DNA from: Treponema sp.
GTDB lineage: Bacteria > Spirochaetota > Spirochaetia > Treponematales > Breznakiellaceae
DNA: 9,613 bases
Direction: 5' to 3'
Assembly (NCBI GenBank): GCA_031290325.1
Contig: JAITNU010000026.1
Coordinates: 1 to 9,613 of the forward strand
The translations under genes and the position numbers were made by a program. A model generated the notes under the pieces. The model worked only from the letters and a program-made list of their open reading frames with translations. It did no database searches and had not been told where the DNA came from. Below, piece by piece: positions 1-5,500 of this stretch; positions within the stretch are counted from its first letter, which is position 1; every line of letters begins with the position of its first letter.

Positions 1-424
1 GCATCCCAGCTTTTATCTCCTGAAGGGTGCCTATACCCACAAACACCGCAACATAGACCTGCAACGGATATGCTGGGATATCCGGATCCGAAAATACCAC
101 CATATCCGGCGATTTTTCATTCATCGTAACCGTTAAAAATTGTTTCCCTTCCCGATACGGATTATAGCCGCTGATATGCGATAGGGTTACGGATTCCGGT
201 TTTGTAGAATCATCGGTATAGTTTCCGGTTACCTCAAGACCGCTGATGTCCAGGGCCTCCCCGCGGGCATAGAGCGTGTTTTTCAGGGAATGGGTAATCT
301 CTATTGACTTCAAGTATGCGAAGGCGCCATTATCCTCAACCGCTTTAAAGACGGGATTTTGGCAGCTTGCAAAGAAGAAGCTCATCAGGATTATGGCTGT
401 ACTTGGAAAAAATGGATTTTTCAT
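1..424 (-). CDS. Lipoprotein with bacterial Ig-like domain (partial, runs off the left edge)
   Basis: Reading the minus strand from ATG at 424 gives 141 open codons to the window edge, with no stop. Residues 1-21 form a lipoprotein signal: hydrophobic IILMSFFF followed by the lipobox F-A-S-C, with Cys21 as the predicted lipidated residue. Residues about 38-101 look like a bacterial Ig-like domain of the Big_3 type: LKSIEIT, then YARGEALDISGLEVTGNY, DDSTKP, and a closing GKQFLTVTM strand. The family is common in treponemal surface or periplasmic proteins and usually mediates adhesion or acts as a spacer; no specific ligand can be named. The gene starts 10 bases after the stop of the barrel gene and has an AGGA-type ribosome site close to its ATG, so it is the second gene of that unit. 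What follows the Ig-like domain lies outside the window. Confidence 0.85.
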   Translation of the reverse strand, partial: MKNPFFPSTAIILMSFFFASCQNPVFKAVEDNGAFAYLKSIEITHSLKNTLYARGEALDISGLEVTGNYTDDSTKPESVTLSHISGYNPYREGKQFLTVTMNEKSPDMVVFSDPDIPAYPLQVYVAVFVGIGTLQEIKAGM

Positions 425-434
425 CGTCCTGTTC

Positions 435-911
435 CTAAAACCGGCATCCAACCCGGGCGCCGGCGCCCCAGATAAAGGGGTATCCGCTCTTGATAAAGGG
501 TTCCACATAGTAATCCCCTCCCAGGAAGGGATACCGGAACCCTGCGGTCAGGCCCCCCAGTATATGGGGCTTGGTCTCGGAAGCCTCTATCACAAGGCTT
601 ACCCCCAGATCAGCCTGGATAAAAAAGCCCCCTCCCTTGAAACCGAAATCCTTAAAATACCAGCGACCGAAAACCTCCGGTTCTATGACGGTAAAAATAC
701 CGAAATCGTCGCTTATGGTTAAGGTTACCCCATTGACGATGTATTTGAAAATCTGAAAATCAAGGCTCACCGAACGGCCCAGGGCATATCCGTCACGGGT
801 GTTCATATTCGTTTCCAGGCCAATCCCGATTCGTAAGGTCTCTGCCCCTGGCGCCGTAACGAGGAACAACAACAGACAGAAAACGATACTCCCTTTTTTG
901 ATATGCCTCAT
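435..911 (-). CDS. Small outer-membrane beta-barrel-like protein with signal peptide
   Basis: A 158-residue protein. It opens with a classic signal peptide (Met-Arg-His-Ile-Lys-Lys, a hydrophobic core at residues 8-20, then A-P-G-A before Glu24). The rest is rich in alternating hydrophobic and aromatic strands with glycine turns, and it ends in Cys-Arg-Phe; a C-terminal aromatic residue is the usual outer-membrane barrel signature. The segment around residues 119-158 (GGLTAGFRYPF, then YYVEPFIKSGYPFIWGAG) is typical of small treponemal barrel proteins. I chose ATG 911 because it begins the signal peptide cleanly and has a G-rich ribosome site (GGGGGGA) about 7 bases upstream. An in-frame ATG at 944 would add 11 poorly matching residues. 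Function is unknown; a structural or transport role in the envelope is inference. It is co-directional with the Ig-like lipoprotein 10 bases downstream. Confidence 0.8.
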   Translation of the reverse strand: MRHIKKGSIVFCLLLFLVTAPGAETLRIGIGLETNMNTRDGYALGRSVSLDFQIFKYIVNGVTLTISDDFGIFTVIEPEVFGRWYFKDFGFKGGGFFIQADLGVSLVIEASETKPHILGGLTAGFRYPFLGGDYYVEPFIKSGYPFIWGAGARVGCRF

Positions 912-959
912 CCAGAATCCCCCCGTGCTCATGGTATATTTCATGAGCCGTCATCTCTT

Positions 960-988
960 ATCATAAAACCAAGACCTGGTTCCGTCAA
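960..988 (-). promoter_or_regulatory. Sigma70-type promoter for the barrel/lipoprotein unit
   Basis: On the minus strand TTGACG (988-983) is separated by exactly 17 bases from TATGAT (965-960). Each hexamer matches five of six consensus positions. Transcription should begin near 953, leaving a leader of roughly 42 bases to ATG 911. This is the same hexamer pair and spacing as the promoter in front of the PilZ gene. Confidence 0.75.
967..981. promoter_or_regulatory. Inverted repeat filling the promoter spacer (possible operator)
   Basis: AACCA, five bases, TGGTT form a perfect inverted repeat lying entirely within the 17-base spacer between the -35 and -10 boxes. A 9-base direct repeat, ACCTGGTTC, occurs at 974-982 and again at 1008-1016, 34 bases apart, which is close to three helical turns. 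A dimeric repressor or activator site is a reasonable inference, but no regulator is identified. Confidence 0.35.
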
Positions 989-1014
989 GAATTGGTTGGT
1001 GGCCCGCACCTGGT

Positions 1015-1485
1015 TCATACCACCAAATCCACGAAATCCGCAGGAATGTAGCGTCCTAAGACCTGGGGATCGAGGACCAGTTGCATGCCCCGGGCCCCGG
1101 CGCTGATGGCAATGGTCTCAAACAACACCGCGGTTTCATCAATATAGGTGGGGAATTGTTTTTTCATGCCAATAGGGGAACACCCGCCCCGGATATAGCC
1201 GGTTACCTCCAAAAGGGCTTTCTGGGGGATGAGGTCGATCTTCTTTTCCCCCATGATATGGGCTGTTTTCTTTAAATCCAATTCGCAGGCAACGGGAATA
1301 CAGCATACCCCATAAGCGCCTGAAACACCCTGCAATACCAGGGTTTTAAACACCTGTTCCGGGGGGATGTCCAGAAGCCGGGCAGCATGGACACCAGAGA
1401 GGTCCTGGGGATCCACCGGGTATTCTTTGACCCCATAGGCGATTCCCGCAGCATCCAAAAGCCGGAGGGCATTAGTTTTTTGCAT
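1015..1485 (-). CDS. ybaK: Cys-tRNA(Pro)/Cys-tRNA(Cys) deacylase, YbaK/EbsC family
   Basis: A 156-residue single-domain protein, the usual size for bacterial YbaK. The family hydrolyses Cys-tRNA(Pro) that prolyl-tRNA synthetase makes by mistake, acting in trans in the cytoplasm. Visible hallmarks are the conserved lysine in V-F-K-T-L (Lys47), the substrate-pocket glycine loop GGCSPIG (residues 100-106) followed by MKK, the central KKTAHIMGEKKIDLIP stretch, and the late SAGARGMQLVLDP strand-turn that closes the fold. ATG 1485 has GGAG at 1496-1493, 7 bases upstream. A stronger AAGGAG at 1513-1508 instead precedes a tiny overlapping reading frame. The gene is transcribed divergently from the PilZ gene and stops 104 bases before the barrel gene start. 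No clear terminator follows it. Confidence 0.95.
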   Translation of the reverse strand: MQKTNALRLLDAAGIAYGVKEYPVDPQDLSGVHAARLLDIPPEQVFKTLVLQGVSGAYGVCCIPVACELDLKKTAHIMGEKKIDLIPQKALLEVTGYIRGGCSPIGMKKQFPTYIDETAVLFETIAISAGARGMQLVLDPQVLGRYIPADFVDLVV

Positions 1486-1514
1486 AATAAGACTCCATAA
1501 TAAATTTCTCCTTA

Positions 1515-1543
1515 TTGACGAAAATTAATCCTAGTGTTATGAT
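1515..1543 (+). promoter_or_regulatory. Promoter of the PilZ-rlmM unit, abutting the start codon
   Basis: TTGACG (1515-1520), a 17-base spacer and TATGAT (1538-1543) form a near-consensus promoter. The predicted start of transcription is about 1549-1550, which coincides with the A of the ATG at 1549. The transcript would therefore be leaderless. Confidence 0.75.
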
Positions 1544-1567
1544 ACCTTATGTCTGAAAGTCGTACAA
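1539..1567 (-). promoter_or_regulatory. Candidate ybaK promoter overlapping the PilZ promoter
   Basis: On the minus strand TATCAT (1544-1539) overlaps the plus-strand TATGAT by five bases. A weaker -35, TTGTAC (1567-1562), lies 17 bases upstream of it, inside the first codons of the PilZ gene. Transcription would start near 1532, giving a leader of about 47 bases to the ybaK ATG. The -10 is good, but the -35 matches only three of six positions. Confidence 0.4.
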
Positions 1568-1887
1568 ATATCAGATATAATACCATTGCGCGGGCGCATA
1601 TTCATGACATTTCTGATGCTGATGCGTTAGTAAAAGATATCAGCATTACCGGCTGCTGCATAGAATACACCATGTTGGTGGATATAACCCTCAATAGCCA
1701 GTATACCATCCAGATTATACCTGAACCTGCCTCTAAAATAGGTAAATTTGAGATGGTGGTTGAATCCCGTTGGATCCGAACCGGGGAATACTCCTGCGAT
1801 TATGGTTTTATTATTACAGCCTCCCCCAAGGGAAAAAGCTTCCAAAGGTATGTTGATTATCTTACCTGGCGTTCTATTTTGCTATGA
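1549..1887 (+). CDS. PilZ-domain protein (putative c-di-GMP receptor)
   Basis: A 112-residue stand-alone PilZ domain. Both c-di-GMP-binding motifs are present: RxxxR as Arg5-Arg9 near the N-terminus, and the D/N-x-S-x-x-G loop as DISITG at residues 30-35. Beta strands follow (EYTMLVDITL, YTIQII, FEMVVESRWI, YDYGFII-like) and then a short C-terminal helix, as in the family. Such proteins bind cyclic di-GMP and act through a partner; in spirochaetes they influence motility and envelope behaviour. The start at 1549 keeps both motifs, and the next in-frame ATG (codon 42) would remove them. No Shine-Dalgarno sequence precedes 1549. The last four bases are the start of rlmM (ATGA), so the two are probably translationally coupled. 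The gene is visibly more AT-rich than rlmM after it. The true partner is unknown. Confidence 0.87.
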   Translation: MSESRTNIRYNTIARAHIHDISDADALVKDISITGCCIEYTMLVDITLNSQYTIQIIPEPASKIGKFEMVVESRWIRTGEYSCDYGFIITASPKGKSFQRYVDYLTWRSILL

Positions 1888-2819
1888 CCTGTACCCCGCT
1901 TCATGGCCGGGTTTATGAGGCGATTACAGGGTTTGAAGCCCATTTGCAGGGGGAACTGAGGGTTGCGGCATCCTGGGGTACGCTGTATCATGCTGAACCC
2001 CAGGATGTTTTTTGGTATCAGAATATATGGCTCAAGCCCTTCCAGGTTGAATTCACCTCAATTTCCGAGGCTGTGGCGGTGTTGCGGGGTATTCAGCGGA
2101 ATTGGTGGCCAGTGTTATTCACCCAATTCCGGCGGGGCGCTTTAATTCGTTCCCAATTGCCGCCCCTTGCCCTCAAACCCCGGTGTTTTCCCTGGCTGCT
2201 TCCCGATGCGTCCATGGGAGGCTGGACTTTGCTTGATGCCCATACCATGGTAGCCTCCGCATCCTGTTCCAGCCCCTTTCCCGGGGGGCTCATTGAATTT
2301 GAGGAAGATAAATGGGGACCTCCAAGCCGGGCCTACCTCAAGCTCTGGGAAGCCCTGGTCCACTGCCGGAACTGGCCGGGACCAGGGGAACGCTGTCTGG
2401 ACGCAGGGGCGAGTCCTGGGGGCTGGACCTGGGCCTTGGCCCGGTTGGGGGCGGATATCATGGCGGTGGACCGTGCGCCCCTGGAAGAGCGGGTCCAGGC
2501 TATGCCAGGGGTACGTTTCGTATCCCATGATGCCTTTACCCTCAAGCCCGAGGATGTTGGGCCTCTGGATTGGCTTTTTTGTGATGTGATCTGCTATCCT
2601 CCGCGCCTGTACGACTGGATTGAAAAGTGGCTTACCTCGGGGTTGTGTACCAACTTCATCTGTACGATTAAGATGCAGGGCCTGCCGGATTATGAGACCA
2701 CCCGGCGTTTCGCGGCCATCCCCGGCAGTACCGTGGTGCATCTCCACCACAACAAACATGAATTGACCTGGATGAAGGTAGCGCCCCGGGCCACTATTCT
2801 GCCTGGACCTTTATCATAA
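1884..2819 (+). CDS. rlmM: RlmM-like 23S rRNA 2'-O-ribose methyltransferase
   Basis: A 311-residue protein whose C-terminal half is a Rossmann-type SAM methyltransferase: DAGASPGGW (residues 173-181) is the SAM loop, and AVDRAPL (194-200) ends strand 2. The KDKE tetrad of 2'-O-ribose methyltransferases is visible as Lys153 (RAYLKLWEAL), Asp234 (LFCDVI), Lys263 (CTIKMQG) and Glu293 (NKHELTW). The closing HHNKHELTW segment and the N-terminal GFEAHLQGEL resemble E. coli RlmM, which methylates C2498 of 23S rRNA before 50S assembly. E. coli RlmM is about 366 residues, so this version is compact and its N-terminal RNA-binding part is shortened. The target base is inferred, not shown. The ATG overlaps the PilZ stop by four bases and no ribosome site is evident, which suggests coupling. 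The 3' end overlaps the convergent gene by 26 bases. Confidence 0.85.
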   Translation: MTCTPLHGRVYEAITGFEAHLQGELRVAASWGTLYHAEPQDVFWYQNIWLKPFQVEFTSISEAVAVLRGIQRNWWPVLFTQFRRGALIRSQLPPLALKPRCFPWLLPDASMGGWTLLDAHTMVASASCSSPFPGGLIEFEEDKWGPPSRAYLKLWEALVHCRNWPGPGERCLDAGASPGGWTWALARLGADIMAVDRAPLEERVQAMPGVRFVSHDAFTLKPEDVGPLDWLFCDVICYPPRLYDWIEKWLTSGLCTNFICTIKMQGLPDYETTRRFAAIPGSTVVHLHHNKHELTWMKVAPRATILPGPLS

Positions 2820-3366
2820 TCCGTTCCGACTCAGCCTGCATGAGGATGAAGAGCGTTGATGCCTCAAAGGGAACGGAGAAGCGGTACTCCTCTTCCTCGT
2901 TGAGACTGAAGAATATCCGCTGGGTCGCTATGGGGCTTTCAACCCCGGCTTTCTTTTCCCCTGCCGATACCTGGGGACGTATCGCCATATCCACCATGCC
3001 GGTATACACCGGCATATCGGTTTTGAACAGGCTTGTTTTGATGGTCTTATGGATCACGATAAAGGTGGCTCCTTCAAAACGCATGGCCTCTACCTTCAGG
3101 ATGTTTCCCCCCAGGGCGGAGGTATCCTTCCGGTCACTGAGGATCGATACCATGATCATAAAAATACTCAGGGTGATAATAGAAACCAACAGAAAAGCAT
3201 GGGACCTGGTGGCGGTGAGGGTCTTGAATAAACCTGGCCGTTTTTGCCCATTGGGGTTGTTGAGTTCCCGGACTGCCGGGGACGCTCGTTCCAGACGGTG
3301 GTCCCGGGAATAATGAAAGACTATTTCATGGTTAATGACCGGTGCCTTGGGTGTATCATCCTTCAT
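2794..3366 (-). CDS. Conserved-looking single-span membrane protein, function unknown
   Basis: A 190-residue protein with a hydrophilic, basic N-terminal region, including NHEIVFHYSRDHRLERA at residues 12-28, which looks like a conserved motif. One transmembrane helix follows at about 56-77, then a soluble C-terminal domain of beta character. This predicts a type II membrane protein with an extracytoplasmic domain. I do not recognise a family with a known activity. I chose ATG 3366 because AGGAGG (3380-3375) lies 8 bases upstream. An in-frame ATG at 3408 has a weaker AGGAG at a 10-base gap, would add 14 residues, and would overlap the preceding lipoprotein gene by 10 bases; it remains possible. 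This is the last gene of the four-gene minus-strand operon, and its end overlaps that of rlmM by 26 bases. Confidence 0.8.
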   Translation of the reverse strand: MKDDTPKAPVINHEIVFHYSRDHRLERASPAVRELNNPNGQKRPGLFKTLTATRSHAFLLVSIITLSIFMIMVSILSDRKDTSALGGNILKVEAMRFEGATFIVIHKTIKTSLFKTDMPVYTGMVDMAIRPQVSAGEKKAGVESPIATQRIFFSLNEEEEYRFSVPFEASTLFILMQAESERIMIKVQAE

Positions 3367-3398
3367 AGGGCTATCCTCCTGGCGTTTGAATGGTATTA

Positions 3399-4604
3399 TT
3401 ACAGCCATAAAGGTACATCTCCTAACAATTTATCGGTCCGCCACCAGACCAACTTTACGTCCCAATCGGTAACCAGCAGAGCCGATAAAATCCCCTCTTT
3501 CGAAAGATCAAAGGCGTTGAACTGCAATTCCTCATGGTCTACCTGGATAAATCCCTGGTACTCCTGGGAATCAGCGGCTAAGATCAGCAGGGAATACCCT
3601 TGCTCCACCGGAAAGGACAGAAATATCCGCCCCTTCTGGATAATCCCCAGCAGGGAATAGAGCATCTTGAGGGGTACCTTCCGGCCATTTTCATTAACCG
3701 TGTACTCAAAGAAGGGAACTTCGATGGTGCGGTCATAGGAACCATCTTCCACATTCATAACCCAGATAACCGAACTATCTGGCTCATTCCCCGACCGGGT
3801 GTTGGTGGACTCATCGTAGGTATCCCGGTAATAATCCACCTTGACATAGAGCTTCCGCTCATCCGGGGCTGGGGCAATACTATCCAGGGACGCAAATACC
3901 ACATCCTTCCGATCCGCGGGCACGGGAATGGCGTCGTTCCGCAGGGTAACCAGGTACATAGACATCCCGTCGCCGTCAAACCAGTAGATGTTCCACCCTG
4001 TGGGCAGGCGGCATATCACCGCGAGTTCATCCTCAACCGAGGTATACAGTCCTTCAATGCGGGGGAAGGGGCTTCCTCCAACGCCTTCCTGGCCCAGATA
4101 TTCCACAAAGTGTCCATCCCCATCAAAATGCAGAATCACACTACTCAGGAGGGCCTTACTCTCGGCGTCAAATCCATGTCGTTCATAGGGAAGCTGGTCC
4201 TCAGCATAGATATGTTTCCGGGAATCCACCGCGACGTTCCCCGGCTCCTGGAGCGGATAGGAAATGGCCCAGCGGGTTACGACTTCACCAGGCTGCATGG
4301 TCCGCAAGGTCAGGGGCACGGGATTCGTTTCTTCATTATAAATCATAAAGAGGATATCCCCAAAGGAATTATACCTGACGATTTTTTGCCCATTGCCGTC
4401 GGTAATATAAAAAAAACCATCCCGCATGGCAAGATCCGTTCTGGCTATGCCCTGGTCCCCCTCAAGGTTATACAGGGCGATTTGATCCTCCATACGTCCT
4501 ATCTCCCGGGTAAAGCGAATTTCCCTGGTAATGGAGGCAACCGCTTCCCGGGAACACCCTATAAAAAGGGGAAAAAAAGCTAAAACAAGGGACCAGCGCC
4601 TCAT
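3399..4604 (-). CDS. Spirochaetal lipoprotein with beta-propeller-like (NHL/YWTD-type) body
   Basis: A 401-residue protein with a short lipoprotein signal (Met-Arg-Arg, hydrophobic residues 5-15, lipobox F-I-G-C with Cys17). The mature part is almost entirely beta: repeated units of the form 'hydrophobic strand, D-G-x-G, strand' such as FFYITDGNGQKIVRYNSFGD, HIYAEDQLP, ILHFDGDGHFVEYLGQEGVG and IYWFDGDGMSMYLV. This suggests a six- or seven-bladed propeller anchored in a membrane. It resembles the spirochaetal lipoproteins grouped as LIC_12708, but that assignment is from memory and uncertain. No catalytic motif is evident; such propellers usually bind proteins or ligands. Its ATG overlaps the Nudix stop by four bases (ATGA), so it is translationally coupled to that gene. 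A long frame on the opposite strand is only a shadow. Confidence 0.85.
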   Translation of the reverse strand: MRRWSLVLAFFPLFIGCSREAVASITREIRFTREIGRMEDQIALYNLEGDQGIARTDLAMRDGFFYITDGNGQKIVRYNSFGDILFMIYNEETNPVPLTLRTMQPGEVVTRWAISYPLQEPGNVAVDSRKHIYAEDQLPYERHGFDAESKALLSSVILHFDGDGHFVEYLGQEGVGGSPFPRIEGLYTSVEDELAVICRLPTGWNIYWFDGDGMSMYLVTLRNDAIPVPADRKDVVFASLDSIAPAPDERKLYVKVDYYRDTYDESTNTRSGNEPDSSVIWVMNVEDGSYDRTIEVPFFEYTVNENGRKVPLKMLYSLLGIIQKGRIFLSFPVEQGYSLLILAADSQEYQGFIQVDHEELQFNAFDLSKEGILSALLVTDWDVKLVWWRTDKLLGDVPLWL

Positions 4605-4993
4605 GAGAGCCTTTCTTTTAAAAGGGGCAGCAACTGACGATCCGAGCCTGCAAAATCCAGTTCTTCAAGAGCTTCCAGCCCAGCCCAGCGCCATTCGGTA
4701 TGTTCCGCAAGGGTAAAATCGTGGGCCTCAAAATAAACCTGATAGGCATACAAGTGGCGGGTCCCGCGATGTTCAAACGAGATGGTCCCCAAAAGCGGCC
4801 CAGTGGTAATGGGAACCCCCAGTTCTTCAGTATATTCCCGGATGAGGGCCTCCTCGTCGGTTTCCCCAGGCTCCACTTTACCTCCGGGAAATTCCCATTT
4901 CTCCCCCATATCCCCTCCGGGCCTCCGCCGGGCAATGAAGAGTTTTCCCTGTTCCACCGTAATGCCCGCGACGGATCGGCCTGTTGTACCCAT
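4601..4993 (-). CDS. Nudix hydrolase, MutT-like
   Basis: A 130-residue protein, almost exactly the length of E. coli MutT. The Nudix box is complete at residues 38-60: G-x5-E-x7-R-E-U-x-E-E-x-G-U, with Gly38, Glu44, Arg52, Glu53, Glu56, Glu57 and Gly59. It is preceded by the WEFPGGK lead-in typical of MutT/8-oxo-dGTP-type enzymes. Family knowledge says it cleaves a nucleoside diphosphate linked to another group with a divalent metal; sanitising oxidised nucleotides is likely, but the exact substrate cannot be read from the sequence. AGGAGG lies 7-8 bases before the ATG and overlaps the stop codon of the upstream membrane-protein gene, so translation should pass efficiently from one to the next. 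Its own stop overlaps the lipoprotein start by four bases. Confidence 0.95.
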   Translation of the reverse strand: MGTTGRSVAGITVEQGKLFIARRRPGGDMGEKWEFPGGKVEPGETDEEALIREYTEELGVPITTGPLLGTISFEHRGTRHLYAYQVYFEAHDFTLAEHTEWRWAGLEALEELDFAGSDRQLLPLLKERLS

Positions 4994-5004
4994 ATTCTAC
5001 CCTC

Positions 5005-5397
5005 CTAAAGAAGCAGCGCCTGGGGGAACAAAAAATGCAGCGCCGCTGACCCTAAAACCAAAAAACCTATCCATTTTTTGTTAAAATTCAGGAACCCTTC
5101 GATTTTACGAGCAGTCTCCGAATCCATAGTACTTTTTTTCCGGTAATATTCAAAAATCAGCATAAAGCCGGCGGCTAATCCTGCGGAAGCGGGGAAAATA
5201 TCCCCCAGCACCGGTACATCCCCTTGAACTGTCGACAAGAGCTTTAATAAACCGGTAACCAGGGTCAGGACCCCGATCACCAGGCGGTTCGTATCATTAT
5301 AAAAGGCCCCCTGCCTTTCAGGTTTACCTGGATCGCGGATCAAGATATAAGCTGCCACCCCATTAAAGAGGATTGACATAAAATAAATCTGAACCAT
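5005..5397 (-). CDS. Small four-helix membrane protein, function unknown
   Basis: A 130-residue hydrophobic protein with four predicted membrane helices at about residues 4-20, 36-54, 62-84 and 107-128. A short basic, charged loop (EYYRKKSTMDSETARKIE) lies between helices 3 and 4. I do not recognise a characterised family; it looks like a conserved small treponemal membrane protein. The frame stays open upstream to an ATG at 5550, but that extension would overlap the divergent gene and reads unlike a protein. ATG 5397 begins the first helix and sits six bases after a perfect TATAAT, so I take it as the start; there is no Shine-Dalgarno sequence. It is the first gene of the operon leading to the Nudix, propeller-lipoprotein and single-span genes. 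Confidence 0.75.
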   Translation of the reverse strand: MVQIYFMSILFNGVAAYILIRDPGKPERQGAFYNDTNRLVIGVLTLVTGLLKLLSTVQGDVPVLGDIFPASAGLAAGFMLIFEYYRKKSTMDSETARKIEGFLNFNKKWIGFLVLGSAALHFLFPQALLL

Positions 5398-5403
5398 AGA
5401 TTC

Positions 5404-5409
5404 ATTATA
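5404..5409 (-). promoter_or_regulatory. -10 box immediately before the minus-strand operon start
   Basis: TATAAT on the minus strand (5409-5404) is followed by six bases and then the ATG at 5397, so transcription would start on the start codon itself. The -35 at 17-base spacing is weak (TTTTCT). A second TATAAT at 5452-5447 lacks a recognisable -35 but would give a conventional leader of about 43 bases. Confidence 0.5.
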
Positions 5410-5464
5410 TTCTGTTTTTCTTGATAAGAAAAGGCTGCTGGAAGCGATTATAGCGGAGTAACTC

Positions 5465-5492
5465 TTGACGCTTATGATTTTATCCGTAAAAT
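5465..5492 (+). promoter_or_regulatory. Promoter of the DUF5312-like/uvrB unit
   Basis: TTGACG (5465-5470), a 16-base spacer and TAAAAT (5487-5492) form a good promoter. The predicted start of transcription is near 5499, one or two bases before ATG 5501. A TATGAT at 5473-5478 is an alternative -10 with a poor -35, and would give a leader of about 16 bases. Confidence 0.6.
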
Positions 5493-5500
5493 AAAGAGAA

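Noticed and set aside
998..1010. GGTG-N5-CACC repeat at the end of ybaK as a terminator.
   Set aside because: The stem is only four base pairs and no T-run follows on the minus strand.
2142..2759. A 205-codon minus-strand frame opposite rlmM.
   Set aside because: It is opposite the conserved SAM-loop and KDKE residues of rlmM, with no independent evidence for coding.
3600..4583. A 327-codon plus-strand reading frame opposite the propeller lipoprotein gene.
   Set aside because: It lies wholly antisense to a well-supported lipoprotein gene, has no ribosome site, signal or recognisable motif, and its composition is that of a codon-bias shadow.
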